Positions 52,195 through 61,787 are shown, numbered from the stretch's first letter. The stretch is DNA of 64,000 nucleotides from Firmicutes bacterium UBA6806 (GCA_002452745.1 DKFC01000014.1:124001-188000); one strand, 5' to 3'. Numbers and translations are program-made. Notes: generated by a model from the sequence alone, not told the origin.

Positions 52195-53262
52195 TTAATA
52201 TTTTTTGATATTTTCCTCAATCAAGCTACACATGTCGTTTACATAAGTTGAAATCTTAGAGTCAATATCAAAAGCCTCTTTAATTTCACCTGGTTCATTT
52301 GCAAGTGCCATAATCGCAAATCTCGGAGGCAATCTAAAGCCCTTGTTGATGTTCAATGCCCCTATTAGCTGTCTTGCCACACTGTCACTTCCCGAATTTC
52401 CAGAGACCACAACACTGTAAAGATATTTATCCCTAAAGCCCATTTGTCTATAGAGCGCCGTTAAGCGATTGATTACTGCCATGAGTTTAGCCGAGATGGC
52501 ATCATTATAATTTGGACAAATCCAAACCACGATATCTGCCTTTTCCAGTTTTGGGTAGAGATCCTCCACCACAAAGCCACCATAAAAACAGCTCTTTTCT
52601 CTTGCATAATACATGCAGGTTTCAAAGCTACAGCCATAGCAGTCCGATATCTTGCCCTCCTCCACATGAAGCGTGTCAATACAGAGCCTTTTGCCGCCAC
52701 ATCTGCTGTTATGCGCAAGTAGTTTCGTCTCAATTTGCTCCCACAGCATGAGTGTGTTTGAAATCTCCTTATACCCCGCATGAAGCACCAGTACTTGCAT
52801 AGTCTCCCGTCCCAACGGCCCATACTGGTAAAGCCGTTTCACCAGTTGTTCAATCTGTTCAAAGCAAATTCTCTCAAGAGGCATATCAAGCGCCTTCTGC
52901 CATGTTTTGAAATTTTGATATCCCTCTAAAACTTCCACAAGCGGATGTCCGATAAATTCAGCCCCCATGACATTGCAAAGGAAGATAAACTTCTTGGCAA
53001 AGGACTTCGTATAATTCTCACCATGCGACTTTATAATTAATCCAAGCTGCTTTCCTGTAAAGAAGCAAATATCACTTTGATTTAAGCGTCTCATTTCATC
53101 TCTCAAAAAATCGTTGACCGCCTGGCTTTCTCCTATTTCATCTAGTTCCACAACAAAGAGGCACTTTTGCGCCTCTTCTTCTGATTCTGGAATCAACCCC
53201 TTGCAAAATGCGACAATTGGCTTCATCCTAATCGTGAAATCTAATATTTCAATTCTCGCCAT
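52195..53262 (-). CDS. Flavodoxin/NADPH-dependent FMN reductase-like protein with Cys-rich insert
   Basis: 355 residues. The N-terminal ~145 residues are of unknown type. From ~152 the protein follows a multimeric flavodoxin (WrbA/iron-sulfur flavoprotein) plan: QVLVLHAGYKEISNTLML as the phosphate-loop region, KADIVVWICPNYNDAISAKL (about 243-262), and VVVSGNSGSDSVARQLIGAL. A Cys cluster C208-x2-C211-x4-C216-x8-C225 sits where iron-sulfur flavoproteins bind a 4Fe-4S cluster, but the spacing differs from the classical CX2CX2C. The gene overlaps the dehydrogenase gene by 22 nt (coupled). A redox-partner role is inferred. Confidence 0.6.
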   Translation of the reverse strand: MARIEILDFTIRMKPIVAFCKGLIPESEEEAQKCLFVVELDEIGESQAVNDFLRDEMRRLNQSDICFFTGKQLGLIIKSHGENYTKSFAKKFIFLCNVMGAEFIGHPLVEVLEGYQNFKTWQKALDMPLERICFEQIEQLVKRLYQYGPLGRETMQVLVLHAGYKEISNTLMLWEQIETKLLAHNSRCGGKRLCIDTLHVEEGKISDCYGCSFETCMYYAREKSCFYGGFVVEDLYPKLEKADIVVWICPNYNDAISAKLMAVINRLTALYRQMGFRDKYLYSVVVSGNSGSDSVARQLIGALNINKGFRLPPRFAIMALANEPGEIKEAFDIDSKISTYVNDMCSLIEENIKKY

Positions 53263-54524
53263 AAGTCATCCAGCCTTTCGTGCACACTTTTGAGTCTATT
53301 TGCAAGCTCAGGAGCCAGTTTCACCTGTTCGTACTCTATCCCAGCCAAAGTCTGTCGATTTCTCGCACCAAAAAAAGTCTCGCCAATACTTGTGGCGCTA
53401 TAGTGCCAATTACCAGACAAAGCATCTATGATGGATTTTGCGCCAGAAGAAAGTGCTGGTGCGATATAGGGCTTAAATCCCTCTTCTCTAACATCCAAAT
53501 TTGCTCGGATGACTTTTTCTGTGAGATCCAGGGATGCTTCATGATTGTAATTTAGCAAATGATTGACACAGATTAAATCTTTTCCATGTGGACCAAAGAC
53601 CCTTCCATGTGTTGCATAATCAATGTTGAGTTTTTTCGCATAGTACAAACTTCTGCCATGCATGACACCAAGTCCAAATCCCCTGATTCTCTCTGCTGGG
53701 ATGCCCATGCCGTCAAATACACCTTGTTCATTTCGGTTTGAGGCTTCATAGGCACTTCTACAGAGCAAATCCACTGGGTCTGAAACCACACAAAACAGTC
53801 CTTTAAAGCCCTCTTGTCTAGCCATTTTAGCATAGATTTCCACAATTTTGCTGTTCTCTTCAAATTGAATCATGCGAACATCTGACACTTGCTCGCCAAC
53901 TTTTGGCACGTATTTCGACGCACAGAACACAAATACATCACAGTGAAATAAATCCTCCGCTTCAATACGCTCGACGATTAAGTCTGTATTTACAATAATC
54001 TGATTTAATTCCATCTCATAGCGTTTTCTCTGATGTTCATTTATGTCATAGATACCAAGTGTCTGAATGCAGTCTCCACCTAATAGTTTCAATCCAATTG
54101 CCAGAGTGCTTCCCACATCTCCAAGTCCGAGCAGATGAACGCGTTTTTTACCAGTATCCATAGCTGTTGCCTCTGCCACAAAGGCCTTGAAGCTCTCCGC
54201 AAGCCTACTCTGGCAATCACTTCTCTTCTGAGAAATCCACTTGGAAATGTTCAATCCACTCAGAAGTTCTCTATCTGATAAGAGTCTCAAATCGTCTTCA
54301 AGCCTTAGTGTAGCCCCCTCAGTCAGCCATGATATGCTATCGTAATTCCTTAGGGACTCAAATGATGAGGTAATTTTAAAATATTGTTTTCCCTTGTCGT
54401 CTGGTGCATCAAACACCCAAAACGTCCTTTTAAAATGATTTAAATTTTCGATGCCAAATGCGTCGAACAATGCGATTGCCTCTCGAGAAATAAGCTGAAA
54501 GTCGTCCAATTTATAATAGTACAT
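53241..54524 (-). CDS. Lactate/malate dehydrogenase-like protein with N-terminal extension
   Basis: 427 residues. Residues 1-~125 have no recognised domain. The Rossmann loop GLGDVG is at 133-138 (HLLGLGDVGSTLAIGLKL), SDPVD, the LDH/MDH NPVD-like motif, at ~248-252, and the catalytic-His motif as VFGPHGKD with H313. The fold is thus LDH/MDH with the key His and Asp retained. The substrate-specificity loop is too divergent to name the substrate. It sits between the giant HD/NadD-like protein and the flavodoxin-like protein in one operon. Confidence 0.65.
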   Translation of the reverse strand: MYYYKLDDFQLISREAIALFDAFGIENLNHFKRTFWVFDAPDDKGKQYFKITSSFESLRNYDSISWLTEGATLRLEDDLRLLSDRELLSGLNISKWISQKRSDCQSRLAESFKAFVAEATAMDTGKKRVHLLGLGDVGSTLAIGLKLLGGDCIQTLGIYDINEHQRKRYEMELNQIIVNTDLIVERIEAEDLFHCDVFVFCASKYVPKVGEQVSDVRMIQFEENSKIVEIYAKMARQEGFKGLFCVVSDPVDLLCRSAYEASNRNEQGVFDGMGIPAERIRGFGLGVMHGRSLYYAKKLNIDYATHGRVFGPHGKDLICVNHLLNYNHEASLDLTEKVIRANLDVREEGFKPYIAPALSSGAKSIIDALSGNWHYSATSIGETFFGARNRQTLAGIEYEQVKLAPELANRLKSVHERLDDLWRELKY

Positions 54525-54581
54525 CTCATTCCGTCTCCTTAAGTCAATTCTTTAAGTCTTTTCACTCTTTTTTATACTTGT

Positions 54582-57500
54582 CTACAAGTAGAAGTTCTTA
54601 AGTTTTCTAAGCTGTTCCAAGTCGTCCCTAATGTACTCTGACGGGCGAATGTTGTTGGAGTAGAAGATATTTTTCCCCTTATCTGGATATCTCGGTGTGT
54701 TTAAGACTTCACCAAGCCGATCAATCGTGAGAAGTCGGTCATTCAGACTTTCATACACCACTTCCACAGCACTCATAATATCAATTGCATTTTGAAGTGC
54801 CACTTCTGAAAGATTGTAAATCGCCGCCTTTGAAGCGCCTACTATATAATTAGCAGAGGAATACGGCAATATCAGATTAACTGAATTAATCAAATTGCTC
54901 TCTGGAATACTTCCCCTCCAAATAGCGTCCCCGTCAATAAACGGATATAGTTTGCTCTCGTAGAACCAAACTTTGATCTTAGGAATAAAATAGGCAGCAT
55001 CAACATTGATGTTCATTCTCTCAGCGATTTCCTTGCCGCTTCCTGACATGATGCCTACGATGAACTTTTGCACGTCCACCCCTTCTTTTTTGAAATAGGG
55101 TTCTAGTGCCTTGATTCGGTAGCCCTTGTTTAATAGGTCATCCACTAAGATTACAGGTCGGTTGAACGACTTCATCATCTTGATTTGATTGGCAATGTCC
55201 AGATAAAAAGGATATTCCATGATTCGATGCTCTGTTAAATCCGTGGAAAAGTACTTTTCAGCATGAAGGGTCTTGGTTACTGTATTTGGCAGTATCCACC
55301 GCTTGAAAATCGCGCCAAATGGCACGCACATGGCCTCTCCGACTTGCTTTGGAACTAAAGGCGTCGTCGGCATATTGTTTTCATCACAGACCTTTTTAAT
55401 CAGGGTTTCATAAATCATAGAACGGTCAAAATTGAGCACGAGATTTCCCGGATACAGCTCAGTAAAAGCCCTTTGAAGACGCAGACGGGTTTTACTCATC
55501 GCCTGCACCACTTCTGGAATGTGTTTATATGGGTCTTTGAACATGGAGTGAATGTCCAGATTCACCGTACATGGTGAAGACATATTCACGGCATATACCA
55601 TCTCGCTATTCTTAGAAGTTGATATATTGACAAAGCCTTGATTTGTAAGGACTTCTATCACTTCTCTACTCACTTGATGCCTGATGGATTCCTTATAGAC
55701 ACAATAAGTGTAGTCCCTTGAAAGCGCATTTGCAAGCGTCTCTGTCAGCATAATCTGTTCTAGATTCCTAATCTCACAGTTCTTTTTCTTGACAATACTG
55801 TCTATGACGATAATCCTACCCACCGACTGTTCTCTGATATACTTGATAATACCAAGATCTTCAAACTCGTTGTGAATATTGGTTGCTCTGAGCCAGTGAA
55901 AAAGAGAGTATGCGACAATCTCATTGTTCTTTTCCAAACTTCTAAGGATCAGCATTCTAAAGTTGAGCATTCCAGATATGTCCTTGAGCTTTTGATAGGC
56001 TTCTGGGAATTCAATGCCGCTGATACTTGCAAGGGATTCAATCAACATTAAATTTGGCTCTTCCACCATCTCCAATATCAAGGATTTAGTTGTCATTACA
56101 CTCTTGTACATGGGCTCTCTCTGATAGAGTCCCTTTTCATAAATATAATTTTGAGCCAGCGGGTCAATGAGAGAAGAAATATCCCGCTTTTCATCAATAT
56201 AATCTCGAATCAGTGTGGAGCTGATACTCTCGTATTCTTTAGGCAGAAGAACCCTAAGTGTGTTTGGATGCAATCTGCTGATTTTTTCGTCAAGTAGCTT
56301 CGCCTCTGACTCTGGAATTTCCATTCCGCCCCTCTCATATATGAGGTGTGGAATTTTTAAAATATGACTCACATTGCCTGGCTTATAAGCAGATGCATTT
56401 AAAACCACGTCGCTTCCCACCACTAAAAAGACCTCTGAATCAGGGAACAAGTCCGTCAGTTTTTTGAGATCTTCATCATTGGCAATATTGACAGAAATAT
56501 CGCGTGGAAATGGATAGATATCAATTTCACTTGCCACTGAACGCTTGATGATGTTTCTTCGAATCAAGTTAGGCTGAGTTCTCTTGGACCATGAAAACTC
56601 ATCTACATAGAGCAGCACTTCAAACCCCTTCTCCTTAATATCGGTGGCAATTTGTTTATGGCTCAATGTAAACGGATCAAAAGCCCCTGGAAAAAAGGCA
56701 ATCTTTTTATTTGGCCTCAGTTCAATATCCCCGTATTCATGTTGATACTCCGAAATAAATTGATAGATGTATTTGAGACACGCCGAATTGTTGAAAAAGA
56801 TGAGGTCTAAATCTTCATCCGTATTCACCATAAGCGACATGATTTTCTTTACAATCATCCTATAGAGAAACTCTCTCTTTCTGAGGTTCAGTGATGTATC
56901 TTGAAAGATGTCCTTTGCTATGACGCTAAAAGCCATTTGATTGACGTGGCTCGAAGAGTGTACAAACCCAGTGAAGAGAATCCCGTACATTCTCAGCACG
57001 CGCCTATTATGGCCGTCCAGTTCCTCTTTAAACGCATACTTATAGTCTGCATACTTGCTGATGGCAACACCGATGGTTTTTTCAATCAGGGAAATGAGCC
57101 CTTCATTGGTGGTACTCATCTTGCGCTCAAAACTCTCTAAAATTTCATCTAATTCTTTTGGCTTTATGTGGAGCAGCACCTTGCCCAAATATGGAGGAAT
57201 GTACTTGGTAAATTCATAACTCTCCATTTCAAGTGCTCTAATGAGCTCTATGGCAATGTCGTTCTTCTGTTCGTAGTTCAGATGTGAAATCAGTTCAAGC
57301 AACATCTTGCCAGCGGTGTTTCTAACTGACTCCAGTGCACTGACTTTTAAGAGATTGCAAAGATGCATGGCCATATAAAAGCAGTTGTCATAATCATAAA
57401 GCAGTGTATTCCGAATCAGCAACTCAATTTGAAATCTCTTGGCGATGTCTAATGTCGCGGATTTTAAATTGCTCAAAAAGATATTAGAAGTATACTGAAG

Positions 57501-59474
57501 ATCATCTAAACAGACATTTTTCAGAGATTCAATTAGAGACTCCTCCAGATTTAAATGCTCTGCTAATTTTAACCTTGCATAGTTTTCAGCAGGGTCGTCC
57601 GTCCCCTTTACCTCCCCTTTGAAAATTCGATACACATCACATTTTTCAAGCAGTTCAAAGTCTGTATAAGGCAGGATTGAATAAATGAGGTTAAATGCAC
57701 GCAACCTCAGCTTCACATCATCACTGGTCAAAAGCTCAGAGACAAATCTTAAAATCGTGAACTTTTGCATTTCATCAAACTCTCTAAACGGAAGAATTCG
57801 AGCTGCCTTTATTAAATAAAACCTTATCTTTTCATCTGTCTCAAAAGTTTTAAAGTAGTGAACCAGTAAAGCGATGCTCTTGATTCTGCTGACGGGAACG
57901 TTGAGATGCTTGAAATAAGAGTCAATCATGTCACGAAGACTATAGCTGATGTACTTTTTATGTCGGTCAATTATCTTGTTCTCTGGAAGCAGAAACTTCT
58001 CCACATAGATGTCAAAGAGTTTAACTGTATCCACTTCTGACTCTTCTATAACAGCACTTGGCGGAATTTCCTTGCGAATCTCTTCATCGTAGGAGGCGAT
58101 GATTGTCCCTATAAGTTCTGCACATTGCTTTCTGATGTCCTCCTCTGGCAAGATGAGCTTTTCATAGAGGAAGTTAATCATAATTTGCTTTTGCTTTTGA
58201 GTCAAATAATTATAATACTCTTCCAGTATTGAAATATAGCCTCTTAAACTGGTCATATCTCTGCTATTTCTAACAGGTTCAAGCAATTTGTTCAGAGAGG
58301 CTTCATCTCTCAGTCGATAAAGCAGATTGATGTTGTGCTCAATAGACGAATAGATTACGTTTTCTGTAATTTCCTTGCCCTGCATCAGTGAAAAGTACTT
58401 CCGCTTCATCTGATATCCCGGTCTGACTTGTTCTAACTGATCGGGATCAGTCTGAATTCCCAAGTCCTGCAAAAAGTGTTCAAAATCCCTTAATTTGCGA
58501 TAGACCTTCTTATAGCGGTTCTCCTTAGCAACATCCACATTGTCCAGTTTATTCAATATCACGTCAAAAGAATCCTTCAAGGTGAAAAACATCATCACTG
58601 ATTTGCCATTTACTTTTTCTGCTTTTACACGAAAATCACTGTAAATGAGAATCAAGGACTCAATTGGAAGGGCTTCAAGCTCCAAATCCCAAGTTGAATG
58701 ATTGATGGCGACGTTCCGTATATAGACGATCTCCCTTTTTTCAAACCATTCACCTGTGTAAAAATAGTGATAATAGGCAACGCGTTTCATCTCATCTGGC
58801 TTACAGCCGAATTTTCCGATATCATGACCCGCCGCCGCACCAGATACGCGTCCTAAATCTATTGGAAATCCAGCATATTTCAACTGTCTGGCAATTCTCA
58901 TAGCGAGGTGGTGAACCCCGCAAATATGATCCAATGTGGTATATCCTATGACTTCTTGATTGAGTTTCATCATTTCATAGACATACTCGTTTATAAAATA
59001 CTTCCTAAATGCCAGAAACTCCTTTGCATCTTCAAGTTCACTTACTTCGTCTTCTGTGAGTAAATCAAGCGAATACTGACTTTGCCAAGTGCCGTCGCTG
59101 CTCTTTCTCTGATACTGAGCCACCACTTTTAAAACCCGCAAATAGAGTTCCGCAATTCGATTATACGAAGCACTAAGCTGAATCGTCACCGCATCTGGAA
59201 ACGAAAAACTGAGAGCATAATTATAAAAATAAGTTAGCCAGTTTTCAGGTGGCGTTCCATAAAACGACCGCTCAATTAGAGGTTCAAGCATTTCAAAGAC
59301 CACTTTGGCATGGAACTGTTCTTCTTCCACAATTTCATGTACATGCTGATTAAAATGCGTTCCAAGTAAAAACTCGTCTATCAGTTTTCTTTCATAATTG
59401 TACTTTTTCAAGAAACCTCGGTTTAAAATTTCCCTTTCAATATCTTCAATAAATTGCTCTATCTTGTTGATCAT
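54582..59474 (-). CDS. Giant HD / NadD-like nucleotidyltransferase / phosphoribosyltransferase-like protein
   Basis: 1630 residues, cytosolic, no signal or membrane helix. An HD domain spans ~175-290, with H188/H189, H217-D218 (AAAGHDIGKFG), H259 and D280. A long helical, HEAT-like region covers ~300-900. A NadD/CoaD-type nucleotidyltransferase follows at ~925-1110, with GAFDPFTLSHK (the GxFDPxxxGH-type motif near 930) and ISSTLIRDYI (~1084). A possible GNAT-like fold lies at ~1115-1290. Near 1440-1455 the segment RPVILVDDLLNKGYR matches a PRPP-binding loop. YqeK (HD) and NadD are usually separate neighbours in NAD synthesis; here similar domains are fused. It is the first gene of a three-gene operon. 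Function unknown. Confidence 0.7.
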   Translation of the reverse strand: MINKIEQFIEDIEREILNRGFLKKYNYERKLIDEFLLGTHFNQHVHEIVEEEQFHAKVVFEMLEPLIERSFYGTPPENWLTYFYNYALSFSFPDAVTIQLSASYNRIAELYLRVLKVVAQYQRKSSDGTWQSQYSLDLLTEDEVSELEDAKEFLAFRKYFINEYVYEMMKLNQEVIGYTTLDHICGVHHLAMRIARQLKYAGFPIDLGRVSGAAAGHDIGKFGCKPDEMKRVAYYHYFYTGEWFEKREIVYIRNVAINHSTWDLELEALPIESLILIYSDFRVKAEKVNGKSVMMFFTLKDSFDVILNKLDNVDVAKENRYKKVYRKLRDFEHFLQDLGIQTDPDQLEQVRPGYQMKRKYFSLMQGKEITENVIYSSIEHNINLLYRLRDEASLNKLLEPVRNSRDMTSLRGYISILEEYYNYLTQKQKQIMINFLYEKLILPEEDIRKQCAELIGTIIASYDEEIRKEIPPSAVIEESEVDTVKLFDIYVEKFLLPENKIIDRHKKYISYSLRDMIDSYFKHLNVPVSRIKSIALLVHYFKTFETDEKIRFYLIKAARILPFREFDEMQKFTILRFVSELLTSDDVKLRLRAFNLIYSILPYTDFELLEKCDVYRIFKGEVKGTDDPAENYARLKLAEHLNLEESLIESLKNVCLDDLQYTSNIFLSNLKSATLDIAKRFQIELLIRNTLLYDYDNCFYMAMHLCNLLKVSALESVRNTAGKMLLELISHLNYEQKNDIAIELIRALEMESYEFTKYIPPYLGKVLLHIKPKELDEILESFERKMSTTNEGLISLIEKTIGVAISKYADYKYAFKEELDGHNRRVLRMYGILFTGFVHSSSHVNQMAFSVIAKDIFQDTSLNLRKREFLYRMIVKKIMSLMVNTDEDLDLIFFNNSACLKYIYQFISEYQHEYGDIELRPNKKIAFFPGAFDPFTLSHKQIATDIKEKGFEVLLYVDEFSWSKRTQPNLIRRNIIKRSVASEIDIYPFPRDISVNIANDEDLKKLTDLFPDSEVFLVVGSDVVLNASAYKPGNVSHILKIPHLIYERGGMEIPESEAKLLDEKISRLHPNTLRVLLPKEYESISSTLIRDYIDEKRDISSLIDPLAQNYIYEKGLYQREPMYKSVMTTKSLILEMVEEPNLMLIESLASISGIEFPEAYQKLKDISGMLNFRMLILRSLEKNNEIVAYSLFHWLRATNIHNEFEDLGIIKYIREQSVGRIIVIDSIVKKKNCEIRNLEQIMLTETLANALSRDYTYCVYKESIRHQVSREVIEVLTNQGFVNISTSKNSEMVYAVNMSSPCTVNLDIHSMFKDPYKHIPEVVQAMSKTRLRLQRAFTELYPGNLVLNFDRSMIYETLIKKVCDENNMPTTPLVPKQVGEAMCVPFGAIFKRWILPNTVTKTLHAEKYFSTDLTEHRIMEYPFYLDIANQIKMMKSFNRPVILVDDLLNKGYRIKALEPYFKKEGVDVQKFIVGIMSGSGKEIAERMNINVDAAYFIPKIKVWFYESKLYPFIDGDAIWRGSIPESNLINSVNLILPYSSANYIVGASKAAIYNLSEVALQNAIDIMSAVEVVYESLNDRLLTIDRLGEVLNTPRYPDKGKNIFYSNNIRPSEYIRDDLEQLRKLKNFYL

Positions 59475-59506
59475 TCCATCACCTCACAAGGTTTTTACGT
59501 ACTTAT

Positions 59507-59535
59507 ATTATCCCACATAATGACCCGCTTTACAA
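59507..59535 (-). promoter_or_regulatory. Sigma-A-type promoter of the giant-protein operon
   Basis: Minus strand TTGTAA (59530-59535) and GATAAT (59507-59512), 17-nt spacer, 33 nt before the start codon. Confidence 0.55.
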
Positions 59536-59639
59536 TTTTCCTTTACAATTCTGTTCTCTGATTCACCCGCCTTCACTTCTGGTGATTCAAGTTCAAAGGC
59601 AATTATGCCGATATATCTATTAGAAGGAGGTGTATTCTC

Positions 59640-60242
59640 ATGACTCAAGCAGCAAAAAGTTCACGGCTTTATCTATCAAAAAATGTTCCAGTCAGCAAAG
59701 TAAAATCCGTCTACAAGACAGATGGCGTCGCTGTGCTCTCTCCAAAAGGTGAAGCACACAATACGCCGGACAAGAGCTCCAGTAATGAAAACTTTCTCAT
59801 CGACTTCTTCTATGCCAAGATTCACAATTTGAAGGCCTCTTACACTCGGCTAAACGACCGAGAAACGGCTATGCACTACTACAAATCACATAAACAGGAA
59901 GTTCTTTCAGGTGGGAAGGCACTGGTGCAGGCAATCAATCATCTCATGAGAGATTCAAAAGAAAAAGACCAGATTTATGGCACCCATTTTTACTTTCTAG
60001 TCGTCAGCATCCTTCACCATTATGAATCAAACCTCGCTGTCATTGGCATCCATTTCATCAAGGAAGTTCTCCACTTTGAAAAACGTAAATTTATAAATGT
60101 CTTCTGTAACGATATTGAAGCACTTACATTTTTGTTTGAAAAAAAGGGCCTTGTAGAACAACTGGTCCAAATCAACATCAGACTCCTCACCATAGATAAA
60201 AATGACGAAATCGAAGGACGGATTATAGATTATCGTGCTTAA
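59640..60242 (+). CDS. Hypothetical soluble protein
   Basis: 200 residues, no signal peptide. The N-terminal ~55 residues are polar and probably disordered (Ser/Lys/Pro-rich); the rest is helical (FLIDFFYAKIHNLKASYTRL, FYFLVVSILHHYESNL). AGGAGG is at ideal spacing. It is divergent from the giant-protein operon with a shared 165-nt upstream region. I recognise no family. The next gene starts 38 nt downstream and is probably co-transcribed. Confidence 0.6.
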   Translation: MTQAAKSSRLYLSKNVPVSKVKSVYKTDGVAVLSPKGEAHNTPDKSSSNENFLIDFFYAKIHNLKASYTRLNDRETAMHYYKSHKQEVLSGGKALVQAINHLMRDSKEKDQIYGTHFYFLVVSILHHYESNLAVIGIHFIKEVLHFEKRKFINVFCNDIEALTFLFEKKGLVEQLVQINIRLLTIDKNDEIEGRIIDYRA

Positions 60243-60279
60243 ATCCTGTATAATGGAAAAAAACATTGGGGGAATAAGT

Positions 60280-60552
60280 ATGAGCGGGAAAAAAACATTT
60301 GACATGGTTGAAATTAAAGAACGGCTTAACGAAGAACAATACGAGAAGGACAAGGCCAAGGGTTTCAAAGTCACCACAGGTGAAAAAATTGTTCACATCG
60401 TCGTTGCTATTATCGCATTTTTGATGTTTTTATCCTTTCTCACATCCTATGGATTATCGCCAGTTCCACACTACAGCATTGCATTTTTACTCTTTGTCAT
60501 CTTAATGGCACGAGTGGTTCAAGTTCTCAAGATGAAAGTTCGTAAACATTGA
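60280..60552 (+). CDS. Small membrane protein, function unknown
   Basis: 90 residues. A charged N-terminal helix (FDMVEIKERLNEEQYEKDK) is followed by two transmembrane helices (~38-58 IVHIVVAIIAFLMFLSFL and ~65-82 SIAFLLFVILMARVVQVL) and a basic tail. The ATG at 60280 has GGGGGAA at correct spacing; the upstream extension is not supported. The sequence after the stop changes to AT-rich, apparently decayed DNA. Confidence 0.6.
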   Translation: MSGKKTFDMVEIKERLNEEQYEKDKAKGFKVTTGEKIVHIVVAIIAFLMFLSFLTSYGLSPVPHYSIAFLLFVILMARVVQVLKMKVRKH

Positions 60553-61089
60553 CGTTAGAAAACATTTATTGGAGAATAATATGGAACTTAAACGAAGAAA
60601 TCACTATAATACCGCAATTCTATGTGAAAAACTGGAGTAAAAACAACACTTCAATCCTAATCCACAGGTTTATTGTTTCAAACTCAAATATTAAATTAGA
60701 GGCTCGATAATTCTGTAGAAACACCAGTAAAGCCAGTTATTCAAAAATTCGACTGGGTCAGAAGTTTTCACAAGAAGAGTATAGTTTGATTAATAATCAA
60801 ATCAGCGAAATTCGTGAGTATAATAAATTAGTCCCTATAATTGTATATAATGGTAATAGTAAGTGTAAATATAAATTTGTGCAGTATAATAACTTGATTA
60901 TTATTAAATCAAGTTACAGAGAAATGGATGCTCTTTTTAAAAGCCTAATTCAACTTAAGTTGTACGCAATAAGTGAATTATAAATCGAGAAAACCATCCC
61001 CAAACACGTCAGTCACTGGAAATAATCAGCTAATCTATTTGAATATGAGAATTGATGGTTAATTATCCAATAATAGATGGGAGCAGAAA
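60553..61089 (+). pseudogene. AT-rich region with decayed reading frames
   Basis: No convincing intact gene. Three open stretches without matching start signals are visible: a TTG-started frame of ~53 codons from 60550, a 19-codon frame from the ATG at 60581 with GGAG, and an open frame ~60711-60983 (containing YSLINNQISEIREYN) whose only start would be the TTG at 60786. None belongs to a family I know. Base composition and codon choice (AAT, ATA, TAT-rich) differ from the neighbours and match the GNAT gene that follows, suggesting one acquired segment. Confidence 0.4.
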
Positions 61090-61644
61090 ATGAAAGCATT
61101 TAATGAAGAATATACATTGAAAGATCAATCAAAACTTGTTTTACGGTTACCTCAATTAGGAGATGAGCAAGGCTTAATCAATCAGATGAAAACAGTTGAT
61201 AGTGAAACTAAATTTTTAGCACGTGGAGCGGGTGAGTTTAATTTTACATTAGAGCAAGAACGGAACTTTATAATAGATAGTTTAAGTGACGAGAATCGTC
61301 TTTTTTTAGTAGCAGAAATTGACGGAAAAATTATTGGTAATTGTGCAGTTGGATTGTTATCAAAAAACAAAAGATATCTACACAGAGCATCAATGGGAAT
61401 CGCAATATGTAAAGATTATTGGAAAAAGGGTATCGGAACTAAGATGATTAAAGAGTGTATAAATTGGTGTAAAGAGATGGGACTTGAACAATTGGAGTTA
61501 GAAGTAGTCACTGAAAATAGTCGTGCAATTTCAGCATATGAAAAATTCGGTTTTGAAACTTATGGTATAAAGAAACATGCAATGAAATATAGTGATGGAA
61601 CATATGCAGATGAGTTTTTCATGATTCTATTTTTGAATAAGTAA
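61090..61644 (+). CDS. GNAT-family N-acetyltransferase
   Basis: 184 residues, complete GNAT fold. Motif A reads RASMGIAICKDYWKKGIGTK (acetyl-CoA pyrophosphate loop around 108-118), then LELEVVTENSRAISAYEKFGF as motif B. It resembles the RimJ/RimL-like and aminoglycoside 6'-type cytosolic acetyltransferases of Clostridia; the acceptor is unknown. GGGAGC precedes the ATG. Codon usage is clearly more AT-rich than in the flanking housekeeping genes, and a structured element lies downstream, both consistent with lateral acquisition. Confidence 0.88.
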   Translation: MKAFNEEYTLKDQSKLVLRLPQLGDEQGLINQMKTVDSETKFLARGAGEFNFTLEQERNFIIDSLSDENRLFLVAEIDGKIIGNCAVGLLSKNKRYLHRASMGIAICKDYWKKGIGTKMIKECINWCKEMGLEQLELEVVTENSRAISAYEKFGFETYGIKKHAMKYSDGTYADEFFMILFLNK

Positions 61645-61672
61645 AATTTTTTCCAGCGTTCAAATGCGCAGA

Positions 61673-61787
61673 TTACTCCCGCTAACACGACAATTTCTAC
61701 ATTCCTTCCTAGGTCACAGCCCTTGCGAGGCAAGGACATGTGTCACTTTTCCTGCTAAGGCGTAAAATAAGGAAGGAGCAGCGGTAA
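61673..61787. repeat. Foldable 115-bp element downstream of the acetyltransferase gene
   Basis: Nested complementary segments: TTAC(tcc)CGCT / AGCGGTAA (61673-61683, 61780-61787), TCCTTCCT / AGGAAGGA (61703-61710, 61770-61777), and a central CCTTGC(GAG)GCAAGG (61721-61735) with CACA/TGTG flanks. It is locally much more G+C-rich than the AT-rich gene before it. It does not show integron attC core sites. It may be a mobile-cassette end or an RNA structure. From 61788 to 61888 nothing is seen. Confidence 0.45.

Noticed and set aside
53241..54524. Calling the dehydrogenase a true lactate or malate dehydrogenase
   Set aside because: Catalytic His and NPVD-like motifs are kept, but the specificity loop and the long N-terminal extension do not match either enzyme, so only the family level is justified.
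54582..59474. Calling the giant protein NadD
   Set aside because: Only ~185 of 1630 residues resemble NadD/CoaD, and the fused HD and PRTase-like parts make a housekeeping NadD role unsupported.
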